Assembly (NCBI RefSeq): GCF_014695585.1
Contig: NZ_JACJON010000068.1
Location: 186,001-250,000 of the forward strand
Direction of reading: 5' to 3'
Length of the DNA: 64,000 bases
Origin: Microcoleus sp. FACHB-831
GTDB lineage: Bacteria; Cyanobacteriota; Cyanobacteriia; Cyanobacteriales; FACHB-T130
Within the stretch, counting starts at the first letter, position 1; every line of letters starts with the position of its first letter. The notes under the pieces are model-generated. The model did no database searches and was not told the DNA's origin. It saw only the letters and a program-made list of their open reading frames with translations. Shown in pieces: positions 28,502 through 36,936 of the stretch. Position numbers and translations under genes: made by a program.

Positions 28502-29260
28502 TTAAAATGTGGGCACCACTCTGGGACGAGATGTTGGCTTTTGGGGTAGGGGTCTTGTTTCAGGTCTGGCAGTAGGAACAGTTCCCCGCGTTGCAGGTGG
28601 TGCAGCTCCTGGTTTGGTAAAAATCACTTCCCTGACTGGAGGCTCTTGGGGCGGCTCTATTGGAACCTGTGGCAAGGGTAGCAAACGAGTGGGGCGGCTG
28701 CCGGAACTGCTTGCTACGGCATCATTTGTAAGATAAATGTGACCTAGCATTCTACCTTGATAGGTTCTTTTGGCAAAGCGCCAACCAGGTTCGAGAATAA
28801 ATTTCATAAAGCCACTGGTCATGCCTTTGGTGCTACCAATTCTAATAGGAGGAATACTGCGATCGCGCAAGTTTGATCCTACGAGTACAACTTCACCATC
28901 GCCCTTCACAATGTTGAAGTCGAACTTCTGACCCATATCGGTATTTCCCATACGGATAGAATAGCCGTTGCTATCAGTACTGCGTCCGCAAATGTTTGTA
29001 AAGTCAAAGTTTAGTAGCAATGGTTCAACTCTAACGGGGGCCGAACCGTTTTCTCTCCAGCACGCTCGCCTTGATGATAACTGTTCGAGTACGAGCAGTT
29101 GGTAATTACCGCTACCATAGGGAACAGCTATAGCTATAAAGTTATCTGCATTTACTTCGGTTGAGTCAAAAACGTCAGCTTTTGCGGGGGTAAAAGTACC
29201 AAAAGCCAACAATGAAGCAATAGCCGTAGTGGCGAATAGTAGCCGATGTTTTGTTCGCAT
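28502..29260 (-). CDS. DUF3747 family secreted protein
   Basis: 252 residues from ATG 29260 (a TTG at 29293 would add eleven). Signal peptide RLLFATTAIASLLAFGTFTPAKA. The conserved DUF3747 core covers about 30-180: FIAIAVPYG, LLVLEQL, CW, LLNFDFTNICGRSTDSNGYSIR, then GRMLGHIYLTND. The C-terminal ~70 residues are Pro/Arg-rich and disordered. The family is confined mainly to cyanobacteria, function unknown, probably periplasmic or outer-membrane associated. Confidence 0.85.
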   Translation of the reverse strand: MRTKHRLLFATTAIASLLAFGTFTPAKADVFDSTEVNADNFIAIAVPYGSGNYQLLVLEQLSSRRACWRENGSAPVRVEPLLLNFDFTNICGRSTDSNGYSIRMGNTDMGQKFDFNIVKGDGEVVLVGSNLRDRSIPPIRIGSTKGMTSGFMKFILEPGWRFAKRTYQGRMLGHIYLTNDAVASSSGSRPTRLLPLPQVPIEPPQEPPVREVIFTKPGAAPPATRGTVPTARPETRPLPQKPTSRPRVVPTF

Positions 29261-29383
29261 AAAGCTTGGCAGTAAGTTAATTAATTTTACCAAAGTAACA
29301 AGAGATATCCGGAGTAGGAGAACTTCATAGAAAATTTATAAATTAAACATGGATTGTTAATTGATAAATGTAAAGATAGCCAA

Positions 29384-32227
29384 TTATTTAGCAGCACTGC
29401 GGACGAGGATGACGGTACTGGTAACACCCCGCGCGATCGCTTCTGGAATATTTCCTTTAATCGCCTGCTCTAGCAAACCCTCGCGGCTGGCTCCCAAAAC
29501 CACCACATCAGATTTTTCTGTCTGTGCAAGATTAATTACCGCATCGGAGACAGAACCAGCGCGGACAGGAACCGCCATCACGCTCGCATTCAACTCGCGA
29601 CTGAGAAAGTGTGCAGATCGTTCCAGTATCGTCGTGTCAGGCAGCAGTCTAGAGTGATGGAAAACTTGACACAGTTTGATTAAAGGTGAATCGTTCAAAA
29701 AAACTAGGGCGGGTAGGAGTTGCAAAGCATGCTCGGAGTTTGGCCCACCTGCAATTGGTACGAGCCACTTTTTAAAGGCTGAAGGGAGGAAGCAGAAAGA
29801 TGGATTAACTTGACCTGCGGTATGCGACGCGCCTATTTTGACCAAAATCACGTCACAAGCTGCCTGTCGAATAATAGTGTCTACAACATTGCCAAAAATT
29901 CTACCTCCACCGGGCGGTTCGGCATTCCAGCCCATAAGCAGCATATCGATATGCTGATCGTTAATGCTTTCCAAAATAGAATTTGCTACATCGTGGGCTA
30001 CGCGCACTTGGGTGTGAACTGACACTTGCAACCGCCGTCCCAAATTTTCTGCCAGCCGCAGCAAACGGCGGCTTTTAGCAGTCCTCACGGCAGTAGCAGC
30101 GGGATTGCTGTGGCGTGGAACTAGAACTATTTGGATGCAGACTAATTCAAAATTACGTTCTAGAGCGATCGCTCCTGCTATTTGTAATAATGCTTCAGCG
30201 GTTTGTGGATTGCTAAGAGGAACCAGCAATCTTCCTTTGCCTACCGCAGGCGATCGCGTTTGATACACTACATAAGAAGGCTCTGGCCGGGGGCCGATCT
30301 CAGTCTTGGCACCGTTCAACTTATCAGCTTCCGCTCTAATCAAGTCGCTGCGAGTAATAATTCCCACCAACTTCCGCCCATCCGTAACAGGCAACCTGCT
30401 AAGTTGATAGCGGTTAAGCAAATAAAGCACATCTGCCAAAGATGCCTCCGGGATAACCGTCACTGGCTTCGGCGTCATAACTCGTGCCAGGGGTATGTTT
30501 CCAGGTAGCTGACGTTCGGTGTAAAGTGCCAGGTCGGTTTGCGTAACGATTCCCACCAGCCTCCCGTTGGCATCCACGACAGGAAAACCCCGGTGATGCG
30601 ATCGCGAGAATGCCTGCACTGCTTCATCCATCGTCATCTGGCTGCTTAGAGTTTCCACCCGCCGTTGCATGACATCTGTCGCCTTCAGTTCGCGCAGAGA
30701 GCCATCGATAGTTGGCTCTTTTTGTAGATCGATTCCATTCACCGCTAGCAAGCGGGTGTATAGCGACCCTTTGGCAACTTTTTCCGCTATCAGGTAAGAA
30801 ACCACACAAGTTATCATTAGCGGCAAAACTAAGTTAAATTCTGTTGTCATCTCAAACACGATGACAATAGCCGTAATCGGAGCCTTGGTGACAGCACAAA
30901 AAAATGCCCCCATTCCAGCCAGACCGTAGGTAAGCGGTGTCCCAATTCCTAGCAGATGGTGTTGCAACACGCCGACAAGATAACCCAGAGAGGAACCAAG
31001 AATCAGGCTAGGCGCAAATAGTCCTCCCGGTGCGCCCGATCCAGCCGCAATAAGCGTAAGGATAAAGTGGGCAACAAAGGCAAGGGCGGTTAGTTTCCAG
31101 CTAGCTTCGCCAGTTATCAGGTATTCTCTCAAACCGCTGTTGTCGCGGAAGGCATCGGGTAGTAGGGCGATGATGATTCCAGACATCAGGCCAGCAAGTG
31201 CAACTCGCAGGGGTAAACTTAGCGAGAGACGGCGATATAAACTCAGGCTAGTCAAAACGCCATTATTAAATAGCGAACCAAATAATCCAGCCAGGAGACC
31301 CAGCAAGAGGTAAAAAGGAATTTCCTGAAGTGAAAAAGTTGTTTGATACTGGATTTGGTTCAGGTTGAGTTCCAGGCTGCGACCGCCCAATAACCGGGAG
31401 ATGGAAGCACCAATGAACGAAGCAAGAATTGCCGCACCCAAAGTAAGGTTAGATAAATCCTGGAGCAGTTCTTCGATAACAAACAGCACGCCAGCCAGGG
31501 GGGCATTGAAACCTGCGGCTAGCCCAGCACCCGCACCAGCGGCAATCATTTGGCGGCGGTGATCGGGGGAAGTGGGAACCCAGCGACTGAGTTGAGCGGC
31601 GATCGCCGCTCCTATTTGTACGATTGGGCCTTGTATTCCCAAGGTAAGTCCTGACCCAAGGGTTAAAATCGCGCCCGCCATTTTAACGACAGCTACGCGC
31701 AAATCGAGCGCGATGAAACGGGCAGGCAGAGCTTGGGCACTAAGCGAGAGGGCGGCTTTGAGTTGAGGAATGCCGCCACCAGATGTTTCAGGGGCAAAGC
31801 GCTCGACCAGCCAGCCAGCCATTAGCCCGAATCCGATGCCGATGAGGGGTAATGAAACCCAAGCTGTGATGTGGTATGAGGTATAGACTCGCCACTGTCC
31901 TAAAGCGCCGACTCCAGTTTTGAGCAATACTGCTGCTAGCCCGGAGATTACCCCAATTAGACAGGCTTCTGCGATCGCCAGTTGTTGCCTTGGGAGCAAC
32001 AGCGTTCTTAGATTATTTTGATTTCTGAATTTTGAGTTTATATAACCCAATTTATTTGTACGGTCGGCTTTAATCAACAGTCCCAAAATGACTGTTTTAA
32101 ACCAACTGACCAAGCCGCCCCATATCCCTAACAATACGTTGTAAAGACGCCCATTTATGGTGTCTTTAATTTTGAGCTTTGAGTTTAAAGACTTTAGCCT
32201 CAACCTCGCCAATCTCAAATAATTCAT
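29384..32227 (-). CDS. ClC-type chloride channel/transporter fused to CBS pair and two USP domains
   Basis: 947 residues. ClC membrane domain about 60-500, with GGIPQLKA, the selectivity segment LGIQGPIVQ, GFNAPLAGVLFVIEE and GSGAPGGLFAPSL. A CBS pair lies at about 520-640 (VMQRRVETLSS; RVMTPKPVTVIPE), a nucleotide-type sensor. Two universal-stress-protein domains fill 665-945. The canonical GREGP gating motif reads GIQGP, so the gating Glu is Gln199, while the pair FVIEE on the inner side is retained. By analogy with E148Q mutants of E. coli ClC this predicts weak proton coupling. It probably moves chloride or another anion under control of adenine nucleotides and stress. The 65 residues ahead of the channel are poorly conserved. 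Confidence 0.92.
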   Translation of the reverse strand: MNYLRLARLRLKSLNSKLKIKDTINGRLYNVLLGIWGGLVSWFKTVILGLLIKADRTNKLGYINSKFRNQNNLRTLLLPRQQLAIAEACLIGVISGLAAVLLKTGVGALGQWRVYTSYHITAWVSLPLIGIGFGLMAGWLVERFAPETSGGGIPQLKAALSLSAQALPARFIALDLRVAVVKMAGAILTLGSGLTLGIQGPIVQIGAAIAAQLSRWVPTSPDHRRQMIAAGAGAGLAAGFNAPLAGVLFVIEELLQDLSNLTLGAAILASFIGASISRLLGGRSLELNLNQIQYQTTFSLQEIPFYLLLGLLAGLFGSLFNNGVLTSLSLYRRLSLSLPLRVALAGLMSGIIIALLPDAFRDNSGLREYLITGEASWKLTALAFVAHFILTLIAAGSGAPGGLFAPSLILGSSLGYLVGVLQHHLLGIGTPLTYGLAGMGAFFCAVTKAPITAIVIVFEMTTEFNLVLPLMITCVVSYLIAEKVAKGSLYTRLLAVNGIDLQKEPTIDGSLRELKATDVMQRRVETLSSQMTMDEAVQAFSRSHHRGFPVVDANGRLVGIVTQTDLALYTERQLPGNIPLARVMTPKPVTVIPEASLADVLYLLNRYQLSRLPVTDGRKLVGIITRSDLIRAEADKLNGAKTEIGPRPEPSYVVYQTRSPAVGKGRLLVPLSNPQTAEALLQIAGAIALERNFELVCIQIVLVPRHSNPAATAVRTAKSRRLLRLAENLGRRLQVSVHTQVRVAHDVANSILESINDQHIDMLLMGWNAEPPGGGRIFGNVVDTIIRQAACDVILVKIGASHTAGQVNPSFCFLPSAFKKWLVPIAGGPNSEHALQLLPALVFLNDSPLIKLCQVFHHSRLLPDTTILERSAHFLSRELNASVMAVPVRAGSVSDAVINLAQTEKSDVVVLGASREGLLEQAIKGNIPEAIARGVTSTVILVRSAAK

Positions 32228-32427
32228 AATAACTAGCTAATAGGTAATAGGTAATTGATCCGAAGAATTGCTAATAATTAATCGCTGCTATAGCGTTTAT
32301 CGCTCCCATTCATACACTCGCTCTGTAGGAGGGCAAAGCTTTGTACCCATACAGATGTATAGAACCGAATTTAGAATTGCTATAACGATGTCCTATTAGG
32401 CAATATCAATTACCAATTACCAATTTA

Positions 32428-33732
32428 CTAAGTCTTTCCGGTGACAGACAATCCCTCTACAATCACAGACGGCGTTAGCACTGGCCCGTTCCAATCGGCG
32501 TCGTCTCCCAGCGCTACCAACTGTTTCAGCGCCGTGTAGATGTTTCCTGCAACCATCGTATCCTTGACGCGCCCCACAATCTCACCCTTTTGCACCCGGT
32601 AGCCGAGGTCAACGTTGATGGAAAAGTCCCCAGAAATACCAGTAGCGCCGCCTAGCATCTGGTCTACTATCAGTCCCTCATCCATTTGCGAAATCAAATC
32701 GATTAGCGAACCTTTACCCGGATGTATCAGCAAGTTAACTAAACCGGGGGTGGGATAGCTGCCCAAACCGGGGCGAAAGCCGTTTCCCGTACTGCTGGTT
32801 CCCAAGGCACGTCCTGTCATCAAGTCGGTGTAAAACATCTGCAATACGCCTTCTTTGATGAAAACCAAGTGCTGAGTGGGACTGCCTTCGTCATCAAAGG
32901 GACAGCTAAAAGGGCCAACTTGTGGTTGCTGGGATATCGTGAGGCTGGTGCTGGTGACTTGCTTGCCTTGGCGATCGCTCCAAGGAGAAGCGCCTTCGAG
33001 TACTCGTTTGCCATTCACGGCGGCTTGCACGGTTTCCCAGAGCATATCTGCTGCTTTGTCTGTGAACAAGATGGGTATGCGTCCCGTAGGAGGGGCGACG
33101 TTTTCTAATGCCCACGACAAGCGCTGCAAGATGCGCTGGGTTAGCGTGGCAACATCCAGTTTATCCCGCGCTTGTTGACCATCGGAGACGCTGAGAAAGT
33201 CTTCTCCTCGCACCCATTCTGCCGAGAGATAACAACTAGCAGTAGTGTCCGTATAGCGGCAATCTAGTCCTTCGGAGTTGAGCAGCCGCGTAGTTTCTAT
33301 TTCGCATTCCCATTGGGCGGTGCAAAGTACTTCTGGGTAAACTTCGCGAACCATCGCGATCGCTTCTTTGCCCTGTTTTACCATGCTCCCAACTGGTATT
33401 GTTTCTCCTAAGTCTGGATAAACACAGTCGCGATTGGTAATTAGTTGTACTTGTTCGGGTTCGTTGAGTGTCGAGAGCGCGATCGCTTTATCTACTAAAG
33501 CTTGAGGTTCAACTGGCCCGTAAGCTACAGCCAAACCCGGACGCCCGTCAACCCAAAGACGCAAGGTAGTACCTTCAGATTGGGCGCTTTCGAGTTGTTT
33601 GAGGCGGTTGGCTTCAAAGAACACAGGATAAGAAAGCGATCGCGATTGGTAAACATCCGCTGCTTGTGCGCCTGACTTAGCGGCTAGATCCAACAACTGT
33701 TCTGCTAATGATTCTTCTGGCGAATTGTTCAT
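32428..33732 (-). CDS. TldD/PmbA family metalloprotease-related protein (PmbA/TldE side)
   Basis: 434 residues covering the full family length. N-terminal domain (SGAQAADVYQSRS, EGTTLRLWVDGRPGLA), central region, and the C-terminal barrel with SPWSDRQGK, DDEG, GTSSTGNGFRPG and GATGISGDFSINVDLGY. PmbA lacks the His-Glu zinc motif of TldD, and none is seen here. In E. coli the TldD-PmbA heterodimer matures microcin B17 and degrades CcdA; in cyanobacteria the substrate is unknown. A TldD partner is not in this window. Five heptamer repeats lie just upstream. Confidence 0.88.
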   Translation of the reverse strand: MNNSPEESLAEQLLDLAAKSGAQAADVYQSRSLSYPVFFEANRLKQLESAQSEGTTLRLWVDGRPGLAVAYGPVEPQALVDKAIALSTLNEPEQVQLITNRDCVYPDLGETIPVGSMVKQGKEAIAMVREVYPEVLCTAQWECEIETTRLLNSEGLDCRYTDTTASCYLSAEWVRGEDFLSVSDGQQARDKLDVATLTQRILQRLSWALENVAPPTGRIPILFTDKAADMLWETVQAAVNGKRVLEGASPWSDRQGKQVTSTSLTISQQPQVGPFSCPFDDEGSPTQHLVFIKEGVLQMFYTDLMTGRALGTSSTGNGFRPGLGSYPTPGLVNLLIHPGKGSLIDLISQMDEGLIVDQMLGGATGISGDFSINVDLGYRVQKGEIVGRVKDTMVAGNIYTALKQLVALGDDADWNGPVLTPSVIVEGLSVTGKT

Positions 33733-33741
33733 GGGTTCTTA

Positions 33742-33776
33742 GGTTCATGGTTCATAGTTCATAATTCATGCTTCAT
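33742..33776. repeat. Heptanucleotide tandem repeat (NNTTCAT x5)
   Basis: Five consecutive 7-bp units GGTTCAT, GGTTCAT, AGTTCAT, AATTCAT, GCTTCAT between the TldD/PmbA and Tab2 genes. It belongs to the short tandemly repeated sequences typical of filamentous cyanobacteria. Confidence 0.75.
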
Positions 33777-33814
33777 CGCAATGAGCAAGGAGCAATAAAC
33801 AATGAACAATTAAC

Positions 33815-34696
33815 TTATGCCAAATTCAACTCTTGCATTAGCCAGAACCCAGCAAAGGATTCCGCCTGCGGGTCGGACTGTACAGCTATAAAATGTACCG
33901 TGTTGGCTTTCTTCTTCGCCTCCTCAAAGTTCTTTGCTTCCATAATAATTTTTGGATCTTTGATGTTTGCTAAAATCCAGCTGTCAAATGCCCCTGTTTC
34001 TAACAACAATCTAGAGTTTGAGCCACTATCAAATTTTAGGGAAGCTGGTTCGATTCCTGACATCCAACCAGCCAGAGCCAGCGCTCTGGGGGAGAAAATT
34101 ATCACGCCTGGAATTATGGCGTCAGGCGGTAAAGGTTCTCCTTGTGCGTCATAAGCTAGCTGCAACGGGAAAGCTTCGCCAAAGGCAACTTCCCACTCGT
34201 CCATTTCTGCTAATGCCGCTGCTTCCAAGCTAACAAACGCCCACTGCTGGCCGATTAAGGCATCTGGCAGGCGGGCTGGTGCGGTTTTTTCTAATTGGAC
34301 GGATGGCATGTTGCCCGGTTGATAATTGGGATGTTTAGGATATATCTGCTGCATCCGCTCTTGCAGCCACCCGCGCAAGGCATAAACCCTGCGGCTGGGA
34401 ATTGCTGGAATGCCCAAGTCTTCGCAGGCTTTGGCAATCATGTTAGTCATCTGCCGACGGAAGAAGCGGATTTTTGTGGGAGCATAGCCGGATTGCGCGA
34501 TCGCTTCCTCTATTGCCTTCCGCAACCAAACCGAGTTTACTTCCGTACTGGGACAGAACTTTGCGTACCGCAATAGGGACTCTGGTTGCGCCATAGTTCG
34601 CAACGGACTCTCGCACACCAAAACTTCCCAAATTTTTTTGTTGTCCTCGTCCACAATTGGGCGAGAGTAAAAATCTAATTCCCAAACTGTTCCCAT
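33815..34696 (-). CDS. Tab2/Atab2-like RNA-binding protein (photosystem biogenesis)
   Basis: 293 residues, the usual length of cyanobacterial Tab2 homologues (DUF1092). Signature features: WELDFYSRP at the N-terminus, FCPSTEVNSVWL, KIRFFRRQMTNMI, CEDLGIPAIPSRR and, near the end, GAFDSWILANIKD and FWLMQELNLA. In algae and plants the family binds psaB mRNA and helps translation of photosystem I (and II) subunits. A similar role in thylakoid biogenesis is expected but not proven in cyanobacteria. It is separated from TldD/PmbA by a heptamer repeat and transcribed on the same strand. Confidence 0.9.
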   Translation of the reverse strand: MGTVWELDFYSRPIVDEDNKKIWEVLVCESPLRTMAQPESLLRYAKFCPSTEVNSVWLRKAIEEAIAQSGYAPTKIRFFRRQMTNMIAKACEDLGIPAIPSRRVYALRGWLQERMQQIYPKHPNYQPGNMPSVQLEKTAPARLPDALIGQQWAFVSLEAAALAEMDEWEVAFGEAFPLQLAYDAQGEPLPPDAIIPGVIIFSPRALALAGWMSGIEPASLKFDSGSNSRLLLETGAFDSWILANIKDPKIIMEAKNFEEAKKKANTVHFIAVQSDPQAESFAGFWLMQELNLA

Positions 34697-35080
34697 GCGG
34701 CTGATAGAATCTGGCTATTTTAAAACTTTAGGCTTCGACCTTGGCTTTAGAAGGTTCTAAATTTATAGTCGTAGTGCCATTTCCATCATACGGGCGAAGG
34801 GGGTTGCATAGGCGATCGCCTATCGTCTCTATTCGCTGTCCAAAACTATGTCCCCTTGCTCTCCTTAAAACTACCCAAATTTTTCCCTACTGGGAATCCC
34901 TTCACTTGGTTGGTAACGGAATGTGGTATTATGCCTCAAATTGCCAAGCCCCGCTAAATAATCCCTATCAGGGTTTAAATTTTGACGTGCGGCTCTCTAA
35001 GTCTTTATAGCAGTCCTAAGTAATTCGCGAAGGCGAGATACCCGACTTCTTAAAGAAGTCGGGTATCTGAACGTTCTATA
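34697..35080. other. Intergenic region between fraD and tab2
   Basis: About 385 bp. It contains the strong palindrome at 35037-35067 near the fraD stop and a GGCGATCGCC site near 34811. The remainder shows no gene. Confidence 0.55.
35037..35067. terminator. Long palindrome; terminator of fraD
   Basis: Arms GATACCCGACTTCTT and AAGAAGTCGGGTATC separated by one base, 14 bp after the fraD stop codon on the minus strand. Similar palindromes are widespread between cyanobacterial genes. Confidence 0.75.
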
Positions 35081-36064
35081 TTAAGCTCTATTACGGGTTG
35101 AAATAAACAACAAGTCACTCACCGGATTGCACTTTACTTGCCCCACATAAAGCTCTCCCGCTTCGGTTGTTTCCCCAGATGACTTTGTGTTAGCTCGTCG
35201 CGGAACTTGCCTAATTTGACAGACTTTTTCTAGATAATACTCTCCTTGCTTGGGGCGAGGCCCTTGCCAAACTGAACGTAGTTTTAAGTTATATCCAGAA
35301 CCTGCGGATGATACTTCATATTTCAATACCCACCAAAAATCTTCTTCTTGCGGTTTAAGTTCTTTTTGTGCTTGCTTCCTAATAACTTCAAGTGTAATTT
35401 TTTTATTTATCAACCATCGCTCCACATCTGGCCAAGCTCGATTATTAAGTTGGTCTCTCAACTTAGGCTCTAAAGAATTGAGTATTAATTTTCCTCTGGG
35501 TTCTAACTCGGATGGCGTTCCTATTCTTACTAAAAAAGCACTTTTTTGTAAATTATCTAGTAGTAGTAATGTGGGATATTGTTCTACCCAGCTTTGCAGC
35601 ACAAAATAAAATTGCAACCAGCAACTTATCAAAAGATTGCTTGCCAGTAAAATTACTATTCTTGGCCTAACTGATAGTGGCGGAAATCTAAATTTTAATC
35701 CAGGAGCAAAAAAGTCAGGAATGCAGGCAATAATTGCCGAAATCGGTGGCCAAAAAATCAAAGCTATGGAGCTTCTTCCTTCTGTCCAGTTACCAAATAT
35801 AAAAATACATACTAATGCACCTGTAAACCAAGGCCCAACAGAGAATCCCGCAATTTTTGGAGGGTTTACGATTGTCGCCCAGTTTACCCCTGTTATTAAA
35901 AATATCCAGCCCATAAACGCTAGAATGTTTTGGACTGGCTCTGTGGATAAAGATGACATTATCCAGGAAAATATAGACAACCAAATTAGGGTTTGCCAAG
36001 AAAAAGCTCTGGGTGGCGTTAGTAGCTTTTGTATTTCTTTAAAAACATTAATAATAACTTCCAC
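35081..36064 (-). CDS. fraD: FraD-like septal-junction / filament integrity membrane protein
   Basis: 327 residues. Four to five hydrophobic helices in the first 160 residues (QTLIWLSIFSWIMS, ILAFMGWIFLITGVNWA, PWFTGALVCIFIFGNW, IVILLASNLLISCWL), then a periplasmic domain of ~165 residues with charged helices. Length and layout fit FraD of Anabaena, the plug component of septal junctions that lets molecules pass between cells. Identity rests on this layout and on the fraC-like gene directly upstream in the same direction. It starts with GTG at 36064. In Anabaena fraE follows fraD; here no fraE is adjacent. Confidence 0.82.
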   Translation of the reverse strand: MEVIINVFKEIQKLLTPPRAFSWQTLIWLSIFSWIMSSLSTEPVQNILAFMGWIFLITGVNWATIVNPPKIAGFSVGPWFTGALVCIFIFGNWTEGRSSIALIFWPPISAIIACIPDFFAPGLKFRFPPLSVRPRIVILLASNLLISCWLQFYFVLQSWVEQYPTLLLLDNLQKSAFLVRIGTPSELEPRGKLILNSLEPKLRDQLNNRAWPDVERWLINKKITLEVIRKQAQKELKPQEEDFWWVLKYEVSSAGSGYNLKLRSVWQGPRPKQGEYYLEKVCQIRQVPRRANTKSSGETTEAGELYVGQVKCNPVSDLLFISTRNRA

Positions 36065-36252
36065 TTTAACTGTTTATTAGTTATTAAAAAGTTACGCTTG
36101 GGCTAGACTGTGGTAGGCTGATACAGAAAAGAAATTGGTCATTGCCATTTCGATTTGACATTTTTATTTATACTATTTTAGTTTATGTTTGTGGGTGGTT
36201 TGAAATTTATTACGATACCTAATTGCAATGTTACCAAAATAAGGAATTGCTA

Positions 36253-36813
36253 TTATCCATTGTTATGTACTCGCAGCGATCGCACTAACAAAATTAGTAC
36301 AATTACGCTACTACTCAAGGCATTTGCTACCAGTATAACCGTAGCTTTGCTGGGATTACTAAGCGAAAAAGTTGATTTGAGACTGCTAAGACGATTACCG
36401 CGATTAAGTTTATTTTTCTGATCCTCTGCCGATTCATTCTCTTTAGGGGGTTCTAAAAACCTTTGCAATAATTTTAGCGATTGAAGTTTAACGATAAATG
36501 CACTCATAAAAATTATGCTGAGGGTCAGTATAACCTCTAAAGTCAAAGTTGCTGTTTGGGGAGGGGTAAAACGATCTAAAAAAATATAACCAATTGCCTG
36601 ATATTTTATATAATTTGGTAATATAGGTAGCAAATAAAAAAAAGAAAACCAGCCCAAGATTGTGGTAATTAAATTAATAGCCATAGCGTAGTCAATGCTG
36701 GCTTTGCGACTTAAGTTTAGCTTCAACTGCAAGATGTATCCTTCAAGAGCGATCGCAATCAGCAAAAAAAACAACTGCCAGAGAATCGCCTGTAAGGGTA
36801 AAACATTGTTCAT
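36253..36813 (-). CDS. fraC: FraC-like filament integrity protein
   Basis: 186 residues with three hydrophobic segments in the first 110 (ILWQLFFLLIAIALEGYIL, INLITTILGWFSFFYLLPIL, LTLEVILTLSIIFMSAFIV) and a further C-terminal one (VILVANALSSSVIVLILLV). The N-terminal LPLQAILWQ, NLITTILGW and FLDRF segments resemble FraC of heterocyst-forming strains. FraC is needed for long filaments and for cell-cell molecular exchange. A 188-bp gap separates it from fraD, so the two may have separate promoters. Confidence 0.82.
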   Translation of the reverse strand: MNNVLPLQAILWQLFFLLIAIALEGYILQLKLNLSRKASIDYAMAINLITTILGWFSFFYLLPILPNYIKYQAIGYIFLDRFTPPQTATLTLEVILTLSIIFMSAFIVKLQSLKLLQRFLEPPKENESAEDQKNKLNRGNRLSSLKSTFSLSNPSKATVILVANALSSSVIVLILLVRSLRVHNNG

Positions 36814-36890
36814 ATTAGATTGTTAATTGTTCCCTGTGGATGGAGAGGGCATCGACCGTAAACTGTGAATTGCCCTATGGACTATAGACA

Positions 36891-36918
36891 GTCTAAAGTC
36901 TAAAGTCTAAAGTCTAAA
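36891..36918. repeat. Heptanucleotide tandem repeat (GTCTAAA x4)
   Basis: Four perfect copies of GTCTAAA just 18 bp before the start of the CobA-like gene. Short tandem repeat of the cyanobacterial type. Confidence 0.85.
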
Positions 36919-36936
36919 ACGTTTTATTGGTTCACT

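Noticed and set aside
28790-29090. GGTTCGAG and GTTCGAGT stretches as tRNA T-arms
   Set aside because: They fall inside coding genes and no matching acceptor or anticodon stems could be folded nearby.
33742-36918. Heptamer arrays as possible CRISPR
   Set aside because: Units are seven bases with no spacers, so these are short tandem repeats; no cas gene is present in the window.
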